From: Vulcanimicrobiota bacterium
Lineage (GTDB): Bacteria > Vulcanimicrobiota > JAJTBE01
Assembly (NCBI GenBank): GCA_021107945.1
Contig: JAIORV010000160.1
Coordinates: forward strand, 62,001-126,000
DNA length: 64,000 bases
Direction of reading: 5' to 3'
The notes under the pieces: generated by a model
What the model was told of the DNA's origin: nothing
Databases searched by the model: none
Seen by the model: the letters and a program-made list of their open reading frames with translations, nothing else
In this document: piece after piece, positions 24,815 through 33,418 of the stretch
Numbering within the stretch: the stretch's first letter is position 1
Layout of the letters: each line of letters opens with the position of its first letter
Position numbers and translations under genes: made by a program

Positions 24815-25199
24815 GCCCCCCTTTCAAGACGCAGATCCATAGGAAAATCGCCAGCGCCATCGGAACGAGCCCGAGCCCGATGCACCAGAGCCACATTACA
24901 AAATCCCTGGCGCTCTTACCGTCCTTTTTGCGGAAATTTATGTACAATCCAAGACTGACAAATGCAAGCGCAAAGAATGTTGAGACAATCCAGGTGGATG
25001 TAACCTTGAAACATGTGATCAATCCTGTCGGAATTCCCTTTGCCTGAGCTTTTTGAATTATCTCATTGGAATAAAGAATGGCATTGGGAAGAAAACAGCT
25101 TGATATGGCTGTCAAAATTGTGATAATAACAAGTACAAATATGATATCAGTCCATATATTTTTCCATTCCGGGAGTTTTTCAGGTTCCAATATAATCAT
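24801..25199 (-). CDS. Small multi-pass membrane protein, first of three
   Basis: 132 residues from the ATG at 25199. The frame runs on to 25292, but the extra residues (CFSPQRTQRPQRG) are a translation of the 'cacagaggacacagag' repeat. GGAG abuts the ATG; a TTG nine bases later is an alternative start with better spacing. Three hydrophobic stretches (IIFVLVIITILTAISSCFLP, WIVSTFFALAFVSLGLYI, MWLWCIGLGLVPMALAIFLW) follow a short cytoplasmic N-terminus. No family recognised. Confidence 0.6.
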   Translation of the reverse strand: MIILEPEKLPEWKNIWTDIIFVLVIITILTAISSCFLPNAILYSNEIIQKAQAKGIPTGLITCFKVTSTWIVSTFFALAFVSLGLYINFRKKDGKSARDFVMWLWCIGLGLVPMALAIFLWICVLKGGLEGG

Positions 25200-25314
25200 C
25201 TCCGGTCGGTCATATCCTTTATAGTCTGATATGTGTAATCCATTCTCCGGACCCCTCTGTGGTCTCTGTGTCCTCTGTGGTGAAAAACACATACATCTTA
25301 TCTTGTGCTATCCG

Positions 25315-25343
25315 TTTATCGGGACGGGGACGTCCCTCCTACA
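25315..25343 (+). repeat. Dispersed 29-bp repeat with core GGGACGTCCC, copy 4
   Basis: Followed by 'attctgacctctgttatccg', a heptad array that contains the stop codon of hypD. Confidence 0.9.
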
Positions 25344-25356
25344 ATTCTGACCTCTG

Positions 25357-26451
25357 TTATCCGTTTATTGGTCTATACCTGTAATACGCGGCGCAGGTTC
25401 CCTCGGAAGATACCATGCAGGCTCCGACTGGGTTTTCAGGATTACATATTGTGCCGAAGCCGGGGCAATCCAGGGGGGATTTCACTCCGGTGAGGATCTG
25501 TCCGCAAATACATCCTTCCGCATAATGTGGCGGTGGAATTTCAACATTAAATTTCTTTGAGGCGTCAAAATCGGAAAATTCCTCTTTGAAATCAAGTCCG
25601 CTATCCGGGATGACGCCTATTCCGCGCCATCGGGAATCGGCAGGTTTGAAGACCTGCTCCATTATTTTCATCGCCTTCACATTTCCCTCGGGTCTGACTA
25701 CGCGGGAATATTCGTTCTCAACTTCCGCTCTACCTTCCGACACCTGTTTTACAAGAAGCCTGATTCCCTCGAGAATGTCCAACGCCTCGAATCCGGTAAT
25801 CACGCAGGCGACGCCATATTTTGAAGCTACAGGCTCATAAATTTTTGTGCCGGTTATGACACTGAGATGACCGGGTGCAATAAGCCCATGCAGGTTTATC
25901 TCGGGAGATTCCGCCAGTGTTTTAAGGGCGTTGGGAAGTGTTTTGAATCCTGCAAGAACGGAGAAATTGTCGATGTTTTCTTCTCTTGCCTGCAAAACCG
26001 TTGCCGCAATTGTTGGAGATGTTGTTTCGAACCCTACCCCAAGGAAAACTATATTTTTATCTGGATTTTTCCTTGCAATTTCAAGGGCGTCAGCGGAGGA
26101 ATATGTAACTTTAATATCCGCTCCCCTGCCCTTCTCCTCCTGGAGTGACGAATAAGATCCCGGAACCCTGAACATATCGCCGAATGTTGTGATAATGACC
26201 CCTGGGACCTGTGACAGTGCAAGTGCGTGATCCATATATTCGTTTGAAGTAACGCAAACGGGACATCCGGGACCCGAGAGCAGGTTAACCTTTTCAGGCA
26301 ACATCGATCTGATTCCAAAACGTGCAACTTGATGGGTATGCGTGCCACAAACCTCCATAAGGTTAATTTTCTTATCCAGCGGAATTTGCCTTATCGCCGC
26401 TGCAATTTTTTCCGCAATATTCGATTGTGAAAACTCGTCTTTGTATTTCAT
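25357..26451 (-). CDS. hypD: Hydrogenase maturation protein HypD
   Basis: 364 residues, normal length. Motifs: CGTHTHQ (Cys35), GPGCPVC (Cys63, Cys66), FGDMFRVPG, FLGVGFETT, and the C-terminal iron-sulfur cysteines in YAEGCICGQIL, DCPGFGTICNP and GACMVSSEGTCAAYY. HypD with HypC is the scaffold on which the Fe(CN)2CO unit of NiFe hydrogenases is assembled. It belongs with hypFCAB upstream, separated from hypB by 290 bp of repeats. The stop codon is inside the repeat heptad GGATAAC. HypE, which supplies the cyanide ligand with HypF, is not in the window. Confidence 0.96.
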   Translation of the reverse strand: MKYKDEFSQSNIAEKIAAAIRQIPLDKKINLMEVCGTHTHQVARFGIRSMLPEKVNLLSGPGCPVCVTSNEYMDHALALSQVPGVIITTFGDMFRVPGSYSSLQEEKGRGADIKVTYSSADALEIARKNPDKNIVFLGVGFETTSPTIAATVLQAREENIDNFSVLAGFKTLPNALKTLAESPEINLHGLIAPGHLSVITGTKIYEPVASKYGVACVITGFEALDILEGIRLLVKQVSEGRAEVENEYSRVVRPEGNVKAMKIMEQVFKPADSRWRGIGVIPDSGLDFKEEFSDFDASKKFNVEIPPPHYAEGCICGQILTGVKSPLDCPGFGTICNPENPVGACMVSSEGTCAAYYRYRPING

Positions 26452-26741
26452 TGTTTGCTCCGTTATTTAAGATAAGGTAAATATATCATTCCTTAAATGA
26501 CAATAATGACAAACGGCCTCCTTATTTGTCATTTTCCATTCTCCGAATCCCTTTGTGGTCTTTGTGGTCTTTGCGGTTTAAATAATACATCCGGCATCCG
26601 TTATCCATCATCCGTTTATCGGGACGAGGACGTCCCTCCTACAGGCCTGGCCTGCATTCCCCACATCCCTTCGTGTTCTCCGTGGCTTCGTGGTGAAAAT
26701 AAAAACCCTCTGTGTCCTCTGTGGTGAAAATAATAAATCCG
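26452..26741. repeat. Cluster of dispersed repeats between hypB and hypD
   Basis: 290 bp holding 'ctttgtggtctttgcggttt' (26560-26580), a heptad run 'catccgttatccatcatccg' (about 26594-26613), the 29-bp repeat copy 5 (26615-26643), 'cttcgtgttctccgtggctt' (26671-26690), 'ctctgtgtcctctgtggtg' (26708-26726) and another heptad at the hypB stop. No gene. Confidence 0.8.
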
Positions 26742-27395
26742 TTATCCGACTTTTTCCTTAATCCACTCAATCCACTGTTCAAATCCCTCGCCTGTTCTGG
26801 CGGATAATTTCATAACCCTGATCTTGGGATTTACTTTCCTGATGTTTTCTTCAAGGGTATCCGTATCAAATTCCAGAGCTTCTTCAAGGTCAATCTTATT
26901 TATCAGGGCAAGCTCACATTTATGGAACATTACGGGATACTTCAGGGGCTTTTCGACACCCTCGGCAAGCGACTGAACTACGACATCCGCATTTGAGCCA
27001 ACTTTGAACCCCGCCGGACATATCAGGTTTCCCACATTTTCTATAACCACGAAATCAAGCTCATCCAGGGGAAGTTTTTCTATGACATCCGCTATCATCT
27101 TTGCCGACAGGTGGCATGCTCCACCGAATTTGTCGGTCGTGATTTGAACCGTGGGAATGCCGAATTTCTCGATCCTCTCGGCGTCGATATGAGTGGCGAC
27201 ATCCCCCTCGATGACTCCAACCCTTATTTTATCCATAATCGCCGGGATTGTTCTCTCCAGAATCGTGGTCTTGCCTGATCCCGGGGATGACATCATATTA
27301 ATGCAATATATTTTTTTCTCTGCCAATAATTTAGTGGTCTCCAGGGCTATCTGATCGTTTTTCGACAGAATATTTTCGGTTACTTTTATTTCCAT
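26742..27395 (-). CDS. hypB: Hydrogenase/urease nickel-incorporation GTPase HypB
   Basis: 217 residues, the short form without a His-rich N-terminus. P-loop SSPGSGKTT (36-44), EGDVATHIDAERI, the metal-binding GGACHLSAKMI, ENVGNLICPA and NKIDL of the SIMIBI-class GTPase are all visible. It uses GTP to deliver nickel to the hydrogenase large subunit together with HypA. Its start overlaps the end of hypA by 10 bp. The C-terminus KEKVG and TAA stop coincide with a repeat heptad (GTCGGATAACGGAT). Confidence 0.96.
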   Translation of the reverse strand: MEIKVTENILSKNDQIALETTKLLAEKKIYCINMMSSPGSGKTTILERTIPAIMDKIRVGVIEGDVATHIDAERIEKFGIPTVQITTDKFGGACHLSAKMIADVIEKLPLDELDFVVIENVGNLICPAGFKVGSNADVVVQSLAEGVEKPLKYPVMFHKCELALINKIDLEEALEFDTDTLEENIRKVNPKIRVMKLSARTGEGFEQWIEWIKEKVG

Positions 27396-27775
27396 GCCAT
27401 TGCCTCCTCCGTTATCGGGTCCGCTGTTTCATCTATTTCAAATGTATCGACATTCATTTCCTTACCGGACAATATTTTAAGATTGAAGCTGTCGCATTTC
27501 CTGCAGAAAAAGAAAGGTTCATCAAGTATCATATCCTCTTTGCAGTCCTCGCAGTGAATCTTCAGGGGGATTTCCACTATCTCCAGCTCAGCTCCTTCAA
27601 AAATCGTGTCCTTTCCCGCCATCTCAAAGCAAAACTCAAGCGCTGCCGGCACTACCGTTGACATCTTGCCTATATTAACAGCAACTTTCTTCACCGGGTA
27701 ATATTTCCCGTACATTTTTTTCAACTTTTCCCGGACAATCCGGAATATATTCATCGCTATGGACATTTCATGCAT
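27386..27775 (-). CDS. hypA: Hydrogenase nickel-insertion protein HypA
   Basis: 129 residues. The N-terminal MHE (nickel ligand His2) and the zinc site with two CxxC pairs (CEDC, CRKC) are present. It passes nickel with HypB to the hydrogenase large subunit. It lies between hypC (2-bp gap) and hypB (overlap). Confidence 0.94.
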   Translation of the reverse strand: MHEMSIAMNIFRIVREKLKKMYGKYYPVKKVAVNIGKMSTVVPAALEFCFEMAGKDTIFEGAELEIVEIPLKIHCEDCKEDMILDEPFFFCRKCDSFNLKILSGKEMNVDTFEIDETADPITEEAMAWK

Positions 27776-27777
27776 AT

Positions 27778-27999
27778 TTACATCCCTACTCTCGCCAATT
27801 CTTCGAATAACTCAAGTCTTTTCCCGGCCTCGTCTTCATCAAGCACTTCCAGTGCATAGCCGGCATGTATGATAAGATAATCTCCTATTTTAACATCGTC
27901 AACAAGTGCAAGGCCGATTTCGCTCATCACGCCGCCTATATCAACTTTTCCTTTCAGGCCGTCCATTTTAATCAATTTTGCGGGTATCGCAAGACACAT
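27778..27999 (-). CDS. hypC: Hydrogenase assembly chaperone HypC
   Basis: 73 residues from the ATG at 27999. MCLAIPAKL places the functional Cys at position 2, as the family requires, and AAGAGGTG lies six bases upstream; the GTG at 28008 is less likely. HypC binds HypD and the hydrogenase precursor. HAGYALEVLDEDEA is the usual C-terminal region. The start follows the hypF stop by 5 bp. Confidence 0.95.
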   Translation of the reverse strand: MCLAIPAKLIKMDGLKGKVDIGGVMSEIGLALVDDVKIGDYLIIHAGYALEVLDEDEAGKRLELFEELARVGM

Positions 28000-28004
28000 A
28001 CAAA

Positions 28005-30404
28005 TCACCTCTTCTCGAACATTTTCGCCGCGATTACAGCTTGACCCAACGATATACCACCGTCGTTCGTGGGAACTCTTTTATGTATATATGTATCAAA
28101 TCCTTCATCTTCAAGCAAATAAAGTGATTTTTTTAACAGAATCATATTCTGGAACACTCCCCCGGACAGGGCAACCCTTTTTATCCCGGTTTCTTTTGAT
28201 ATTATTTCCGCTCCGAGCAAAATTACTCTTGCCATTGTGTTATGAAAACGCCCGGCAATTTTTAATTGAGAAACATTGTTTTTCAGATCATCAATAATGC
28301 CTGAGAATATCGGCGCAGGATCAATAACAAAATTTTTATTAACCTTCGCGTCCTTCGTGTTTTCGTGGTAAAAATCAACTTCATATTCCCCGGTTTCATC
28401 TTCGTCCGCCATCATCTCCATTTCAATGGCCGCCTGTCCCTCAAAATTGCAGACACTCCTTATTCCGATGAGGGCGGAAACCGCGTCGAACAGTCTCCCT
28501 GCGCTGGAAATTTCAGGACATCCAATTCCCTTGTCAATCATTTTTCTTATAAATTCCACTTTTAATTTATCAACTTTGGATAAAAAATGCAAATTCAGAT
28601 CAAAAATATCGTCCCCGTAAATATCATAAAGATATGCAAAAGCGGATCTCCAGGGTTCTTTTATTGCTTTCTCCGCGCCTGCAAGCTTCATGTATTTTAA
28701 CCGGATCCGACGGGTAAATGATTCCCTGTTTGCAATCATAAACTCGCATCCCCATAATTTTCCGTCAGATCCGTATCCCACACCGTCAAGGGCGACGCCT
28801 ATCACATCGCCGTCGATTTCGTTGTCTGCCATACAGGATACGATGTGGGCATGGTGATGTTGAACCTGAACCTTTATCTCTATGGGCGAATCGAGGGCGT
28901 ATTGCGTGGAAAGATAACGGGGGTGGGCGTCGCAAGCAATCACTTGGGGGGTAATATCAAAAAGCTTCCTGTAATGCTTTATTCCCTCTTCAAATGATTG
29001 CATTGTCTCAATGTTTTCCAGGTCGCCTATATGATGACTTACAAACGCATGATTTCCCCTGTAAAGGCAGAATGTGTTCTTCAACTCCGCTCCCACGGCA
29101 AGAACCGGGACAGAGGAAGTATGTTTCAGTATCACCGGGAACGGCACATATCCCCTGGATCTTCTCAGCGGATACTCATTCCCCTTGAAAACTCTCATCA
29201 CGGTGTCGTCACATCTCGTATGAATGGGGCGGTTATGTATAAGGAAATAATCGGCAATATGGGAGAGTCTGCCTTTTGCCTCCTCGTCAATGTACGATAT
29301 AGGCTCCTCGCTTACGTTTCCCGATGTCATTACTAACAGAGATTTGAACTCGTTCATTATCAGGTGATGAAGCGGTGTATATGGTAACATTACGCCAAGG
29401 TAATCATTATTCGGAGCTATGGATTTCGCCATGTCATTTTCCGGCAGATTCTTTAAAACAACAATCGGACTTCGATAAAATTTCAGTGTTTTTTCTTCTT
29501 CCATGCTGAACTTACATATTTTTCGAACGGAATTTATATCCGGAGCCATTATCGCAAATGGCTTATCCTCCCTGTACTTTCTCTTTCTAAGAGTTGAAAC
29601 AGCCGTTTCGTTTTTTGCATCCACTGCAAGGTGATATCCCCCAAGCCCCTTTATGGCGATGATTCCGCCCTTTTTTAGAATATCCACAGCACTTGATATT
29701 ACTTTGTCGGAATCTTCCGTTACTACATTCCCCCGGTTATCAAGCAGAGTTATATGAGGTCCGCAAACCGGGCAAGCCACCGGTTGAGCATGGAACCGCC
29801 TGTCGGAAGGATCTTCATATTGTCCCCGGCAGTAATCACACATGGGGAATCCGGCCATTGATGTGTTTTTCCTGTCGTACGGAACATCGGTGATAATCGT
29901 GAGCCTTGGTCCGCAGTTGGTGCAATTGATGAAGGGGTATTTATACCGGGGATCGGCGGGATCATTCATTTCCCTGATACAATCCTCGCATGTGGCGATA
30001 TCGGGTGATATCAGCACAGTCTTTGCTCCGACATCCCTGCTTTTTCTTATGACAAAATCAGTGTATCCCTGGAGTTCATCACTCATTTCTTCAGAAATAT
30101 TCTGTATATCGGAGAGCCCCGGCGGATTGGCGGAAAGGTGATCCCGGAATCTGCAAAGTGTATCTTTCTCTGCCTCAACCTCAATTGTAACACCCCTGCT
30201 GTCGTTTAGAACATACCCGGCAAGCCCGAATGATTTCGCCATATTATAAACGTGGGGTCTGAATCCGACACCCTGAACGATTCCTTCTATGAAGAGCTTT
30301 AGATGCCCGGTATTGTTGCTTTGTATGTTTTGCGCCTTTTGCATGGTCATAGGTTTTAAGCTGTTATGGATAAATCCTGCTAATTTAACCCCATAGCAAA
30401 ACAT
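28005..30404 (-). CDS. hypF: Carbamoyltransferase HypF
   Basis: 799 residues as an open frame. Acylphosphatase domain (EGIVQGVGFRPHVYN, about 40-54), two zinc motifs (CEDC/CTNCG and CDYC/CPVCG), a YrdC-like domain and a C-terminal Kae1-like domain with VQHHHAHIVS. It makes the carbamoyl group that HypE turns into cyanide. The true start may be Met19 or Met21 (30350/30344): the ATG at 30404 has no ribosome binding site and nearly touches a terminator. Around residue 680 the segment YHENTKDAKVN is encoded by a copy of the 'accacgaaaacacgaagg' repeat that is otherwise confined to spacers. Confidence 0.95.
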   Translation of the reverse strand: MFCYGVKLAGFIHNSLKPMTMQKAQNIQSNNTGHLKLFIEGIVQGVGFRPHVYNMAKSFGLAGYVLNDSRGVTIEVEAEKDTLCRFRDHLSANPPGLSDIQNISEEMSDELQGYTDFVIRKSRDVGAKTVLISPDIATCEDCIREMNDPADPRYKYPFINCTNCGPRLTIITDVPYDRKNTSMAGFPMCDYCRGQYEDPSDRRFHAQPVACPVCGPHITLLDNRGNVVTEDSDKVISSAVDILKKGGIIAIKGLGGYHLAVDAKNETAVSTLRKRKYREDKPFAIMAPDINSVRKICKFSMEEEKTLKFYRSPIVVLKNLPENDMAKSIAPNNDYLGVMLPYTPLHHLIMNEFKSLLVMTSGNVSEEPISYIDEEAKGRLSHIADYFLIHNRPIHTRCDDTVMRVFKGNEYPLRRSRGYVPFPVILKHTSSVPVLAVGAELKNTFCLYRGNHAFVSHHIGDLENIETMQSFEEGIKHYRKLFDITPQVIACDAHPRYLSTQYALDSPIEIKVQVQHHHAHIVSCMADNEIDGDVIGVALDGVGYGSDGKLWGCEFMIANRESFTRRIRLKYMKLAGAEKAIKEPWRSAFAYLYDIYGDDIFDLNLHFLSKVDKLKVEFIRKMIDKGIGCPEISSAGRLFDAVSALIGIRSVCNFEGQAAIEMEMMADEDETGEYEVDFYHENTKDAKVNKNFVIDPAPIFSGIIDDLKNNVSQLKIAGRFHNTMARVILLGAEIISKETGIKRVALSGGVFQNMILLKKSLYLLEDEGFDTYIHKRVPTNDGGISLGQAVIAAKMFEKR
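28336..28374 (-). repeat. Dispersed repeat embedded in frame in hypF
   Basis: On the minus strand this reads TTTTTACCACGAAAACACG followed by AAGGACGCGAAGG, the same unit as intergenic copies such as 18058-18080. It encodes YHENTKDAKVN within HypF and leaves the reading frame open. Confidence 0.75.
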
Positions 30405-30407
30405 AAA

Positions 30408-30445
30408 TAAAAAACCCGGATAACATCAGAAATCCGGGTTTTTTT
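30408..30445 (-). terminator. Rho-independent terminator between the lipoprotein gene and hypF
   Basis: AAAACCCGGAT (30411-30421) and ATCCGGGTTTT (30432-30442) form an 11-bp stem flanked by A and T runs, so it can work in both directions. On the minus strand it ends the lipoprotein gene at 30482-31516. Confidence 0.8.
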
Positions 30446-30481
30446 ATAGTCAAATCGGTTAACAGGCTTTATTCGTGCCTA

Positions 30482-31516
30482 TTACTTTTCCGTTTTTTCT
30501 ACCGCTTCTTTTGGTACTTCTTTTACCTCTTCTTTTACCGCTTCCTTTGGCACTTCTTTTACGGCTTCTTTTGGCACTTCCTTAATCGCTTCTTTTTCTA
30601 CCTTATTATCAGTCTCTTTTACCGCTTCTTTTGGCACTTCTTTTACTGCTTCTTTTGGTGCTGCCTTTGATGCATCTTTTGGCGCATCTTTTAGCGCTTC
30701 TATTGCCGCTTTTTTTATTTTCTCATCTGAGCTGTCTTTTAAAGCTGACAATTCCTTAGCAACATTGGGATCTTTCATCCCGCTGCTTTTCAGGATTGCT
30801 ATGGCGGCGACTTTCATCTCTGTGGTTTCTTTGTCGTCCTTTACTATGGCGAGTCCTATTTTATTGAGAGCTTCCTCGTTCTTTTCAATAAAGGCTCCTG
30901 AAGCTGGGCTTCCGATATTCTGCAGGATTTCCAGGCGCAGTTTTTTGTCTTTTGTTTTTCCGAAAGTTTCCAGTACCTTTGGTGTAATAATCTCGGGCTC
31001 ATAATAATAAGTCAGAAAACCCCAGCAACCCTTACGATATTCCGGATCATCACTGGTTGTAACAACTTCTATAGCTTTCTCTCTGTACATTGCATGATCA
31101 GCCCAATCCTCTCCCTTGTAATCAGAGATAACATATAATAAAAGCTCGTTGGCAGCTTTTTTCCTTACTGGAGGTCCGTTCTGGGCAAGTATGAACAGGG
31201 ATTCTATAAATACCTTGTCTTTTTTCTTGGCGTGTTCCTGTGCTTTGGCCTTGAGGGCTACAAACTCTTTTTCGAAGCGAAAGTCATCTTCGTGTTTGAA
31301 TTTGTCCAGCGCCTCGAAAAGGGCTTCTGTTTCCTTGTCGAATTTCGAGGGAAGAACTTTGATACCGGGACCTTCATCGGGCTTCTCGCCCGGTTTGACA
31401 GGGGCGCCTTTTATCGCAGGGTCAGTAGGCTGCACCGGCGTTTTTTGCTGTGTGCATCCCAAGGTCATAAACAAGCCTATGACCAGAGCCGCGATGATAA
31501 GTGTTCGCATTTTCAT
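30482..31516 (-). CDS. Lipoprotein with HEAT-like repeats and a Lys/Glu/Pro repeat tail
   Basis: 344 residues. Lipobox LFMTLGC places the lipidated Cys at 21. Residues 60-265 are helical with alternating blocks reminiscent of HEAT repeats (VRKKAANELLLYVIS, KLRLEILQNIGSPASGAFIE, EMKVAAIAILKSSG). Residues 275-344 consist of repeats of KEVPKEAV, an extended charged tail that could span peptidoglycan or bind the wall. AAAGGAG lies 12 bases before the ATG. Function unknown; probably an envelope scaffold protein. It has its own terminator. Confidence 0.75.
   Translation of the reverse strand: MKMRTLIIAALVIGLFMTLGCTQQKTPVQPTDPAIKGAPVKPGEKPDEGPGIKVLPSKFDKETEALFEALDKFKHEDDFRFEKEFVALKAKAQEHAKKKDKVFIESLFILAQNGPPVRKKAANELLLYVISDYKGEDWADHAMYREKAIEVVTTSDDPEYRKGCWGFLTYYYEPEIITPKVLETFGKTKDKKLRLEILQNIGSPASGAFIEKNEEALNKIGLAIVKDDKETTEMKVAAIAILKSSGMKDPNVAKELSALKDSSDEKIKKAAIEALKDAPKDASKAAPKEAVKEVPKEAVKETDNKVEKEAIKEVPKEAVKEVPKEAVKEEVKEVPKEAVEKTEK
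30487..30665 (-). repeat. 24-bp repeats coding for KEVPKEAV units
   Basis: Six to seven imperfect 24-bp units ('ttttggcacttcttttacgg' on the plus strand) encode the C-terminal tail of the lipoprotein. Copy number is likely to vary between strains. Confidence 0.8.
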
Positions 31517-31843
31517 CTTGTAAATATCTCCTTTATAATAAAATCTTGACGGATGGTTAAGTTATATATTCAAGAGAAATCTCCTTCTTTATGTAGGCAT
31601 AGACAATCTAATTCTCTCACAAAGGATTGAGTGAAGATGCCCTTATAGTGAAAGGAATTTTACATACAAAAAAGAAATCAATGAGGCATAAATGAATAGT
31701 ATTTATTCAGACCACCCCAGGATTTGGGCGGAGGCTGGTCTCCCGGCCAGTCTGGAAATGGTACGAAATGGAGGCTGGAAGTCTCTCTTGCAGTGAGAGG
31801 TCTGAATAAAAAAAACGAGTATGATTTGAAAGGGGATCGTGCT
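31517..31843. other. Spacer with a short inverted-repeat element
   Basis: 327 bp between divergent genes. The first part (31517-31690) is AT-rich and probably holds promoters for the lipoprotein gene; the second part is the 107-bp element described next. Confidence 0.6.
31703..31809. mobile_element. 107-bp element with 11-bp terminal inverted repeats
   Basis: TTATTCAGACC (31703-31713) and GGTCTGAATAA (31799-31809) are exact inverted copies. The interior includes GGAGGCTGGTCTCCCGGCCAG and 'ggaggctggaagtctctc'. Related pieces lie at 5880-5935, 13870-13938, 34793-34923 and 36004-36092. It has no coding capacity; a non-autonomous element is likely. Confidence 0.7.
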
Positions 31844-33418
31844 ATGAAAAATATGAAACTCAACAGACTTTTGCTTTTTGGTGCAATAATAATATTCTGC
31901 CTTGCTATTTCACCGGTTTTTGCGGTGGAAAAATTCGACGATAAAGATTTCAGTAACTTCGTAAAGAAAGAGATGAAAATATGGAATGTTCCCGGTTCAG
32001 CTATTATTATCATTAAAGACGACAAGGTCATTTTTTCGGAAGGATTCGGTTACAGGGATGCGGAGAAGAAACTTAAAGTAACGCCGAAAACCATTTTTGC
32101 CATAGGTTCGTCAACCAAAGCCTTCACCACGCTTGTCGCGGGTATGCTGGTGGATGAGAAAAAAGTTGAATGGGATCGTCCAATCCGGGATTATTATCCG
32201 GGTCTGAAAATGTATGACAAATATGTCGCCGAGCACCTGACTCTCCGTGACGCCCTATGCCATCGTTCCGGATTGCCCAGACATGATATTGTATGGTGGG
32301 TGAATTCAGGACTTAGTCGAAAAGAAATAATGGATAGACTGCAATACCTCAAGCCATCTTATGGTTTCAGGGAGATAATGCAATATAATAACCATATGTA
32401 TGTGCTTTCAGGGTATGTGGTTGAAAAGATCACAGGGAAATCATGGGAGGAATCTGTAAGGGAGAGAATCTTCAAACCCCTGGGAATGAATGACAGTTGT
32501 TTTGAAATTGCAGATGTGATGAAATCCAACAATTATGCACTGCCATACCATCTGCAACCCAAGAAGCCAGAACAGATGCCTGAGAAACCTGCCGATGTTC
32601 CCATAAAACAGATTCCTTTCTGTAAAGACCTCGTATCAATAGGACCCGCCGGCTCAATCAATTCCAATATAGAAGATATGGGGAAATGGGTTAAATTACA
32701 TCTTAACAGGGGAAAGGTTTCAGACAAACAGATTATCAGGGAGGATACACTTCTTGATATGCATACTCCACAAATGGCAATGCCGGTAAAGGGTGAATTT
32801 GAGCCTGTTATATTCAAGGAAATGCCGGTGCTGAATTACGGGTTGGGCTGGGTTATTCAACCATATCGGGGTAACTATCTTGTGCATCACGGTGGGAATG
32901 TTGACGGCTTCTCAGCCCTGGTCAGCTTCATACCGGAGAAGAAAATTGGAATTGTAGTATTGACAAATATGACCAGAACTACTTTGCCATATATAATTAC
33001 TTTTTCCGCTTACGACAGGTTAATTGGTCTGGACCGGATCGATTGGAATAAAAAATTTATGGACAAAAAAGCTGAATTACTTGGAAAAAGCAAGGAATCG
33101 ATGGAAAAAGAACATAAAAAGAATACCAGTCCGTCGCACCCCATCACAGATTACATGGGTAAATACACAAACAAAGCTTACGGTGACATAATCATTACCC
33201 TGAAAGATAAAAATCTGAATATAACTTTCAGAAATAAAACCGGACACCTGAAGCATTATCAATATGATACCTTCAAGCCTGAAATGCAATTCCCCGTATA
33301 TTACTTCAATGCCGGGGTGACATTCGGGATGAATAAAAAAGGTAACATAGACAAGCTATCAATTCCCCTTGAGCCTGCTGTGGATGATATTGTATTTGAG
33401 AGAGTTTCTGATGGATGA
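31844..33418 (+). CDS. Secreted serine hydrolase, beta-lactamase class C / S12 peptidase family
   Basis: 524 residues from the ATG at 31844 (AAAGGGGAT upstream); the frame extends to 31724 but that part is the repeat element. Signal peptide about 1-27 (LLLFGAIIIFCLAISPVFA). Catalytic motifs: Ser89-x-x-Lys92 in AIGSSTKAF, the Tyr-x-Asn motif in MQYNNHMYVLSG and the HHGG motif in YLVHHGGNVDGF. The last 110 residues form a DUF3471-like domain (DYMGKYTNKAYGDIIITL). Such enzymes act on D-amino acid peptides or esters in the envelope; true beta-lactamase activity should not be assumed. The stop overlaps the end of a MITE-like copy. Confidence 0.88.
   Translation: MKNMKLNRLLLFGAIIIFCLAISPVFAVEKFDDKDFSNFVKKEMKIWNVPGSAIIIIKDDKVIFSEGFGYRDAEKKLKVTPKTIFAIGSSTKAFTTLVAGMLVDEKKVEWDRPIRDYYPGLKMYDKYVAEHLTLRDALCHRSGLPRHDIVWWVNSGLSRKEIMDRLQYLKPSYGFREIMQYNNHMYVLSGYVVEKITGKSWEESVRERIFKPLGMNDSCFEIADVMKSNNYALPYHLQPKKPEQMPEKPADVPIKQIPFCKDLVSIGPAGSINSNIEDMGKWVKLHLNRGKVSDKQIIREDTLLDMHTPQMAMPVKGEFEPVIFKEMPVLNYGLGWVIQPYRGNYLVHHGGNVDGFSALVSFIPEKKIGIVVLTNMTRTTLPYIITFSAYDRLIGLDRIDWNKKFMDKKAELLGKSKESMEKEHKKNTSPSHPITDYMGKYTNKAYGDIIITLKDKNLNITFRNKTGHLKHYQYDTFKPEMQFPVYYFNAGVTFGMNKKGNIDKLSIPLEPAVDDIVFERVSDG

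Noticed and set aside
25200-25292. N-terminal extension of the first small membrane protein
   Set aside because: The residues CFSPQRTQRPQRG are a translation of the 'cacagaggacacagag' repeat.
31724-31843. N-terminal extension of the serine hydrolase (40 extra residues)
   Set aside because: These bases are the repeat element with GGAGGCTGGTC; the ATG at 31844 has a ribosome binding site and starts a normal signal peptide.
31844-33418. True class C beta-lactamase
   Set aside because: The motifs fit the wider S12/serine hydrolase family and a DUF3471 tail is present; nothing in the sequence shows activity on beta-lactams.
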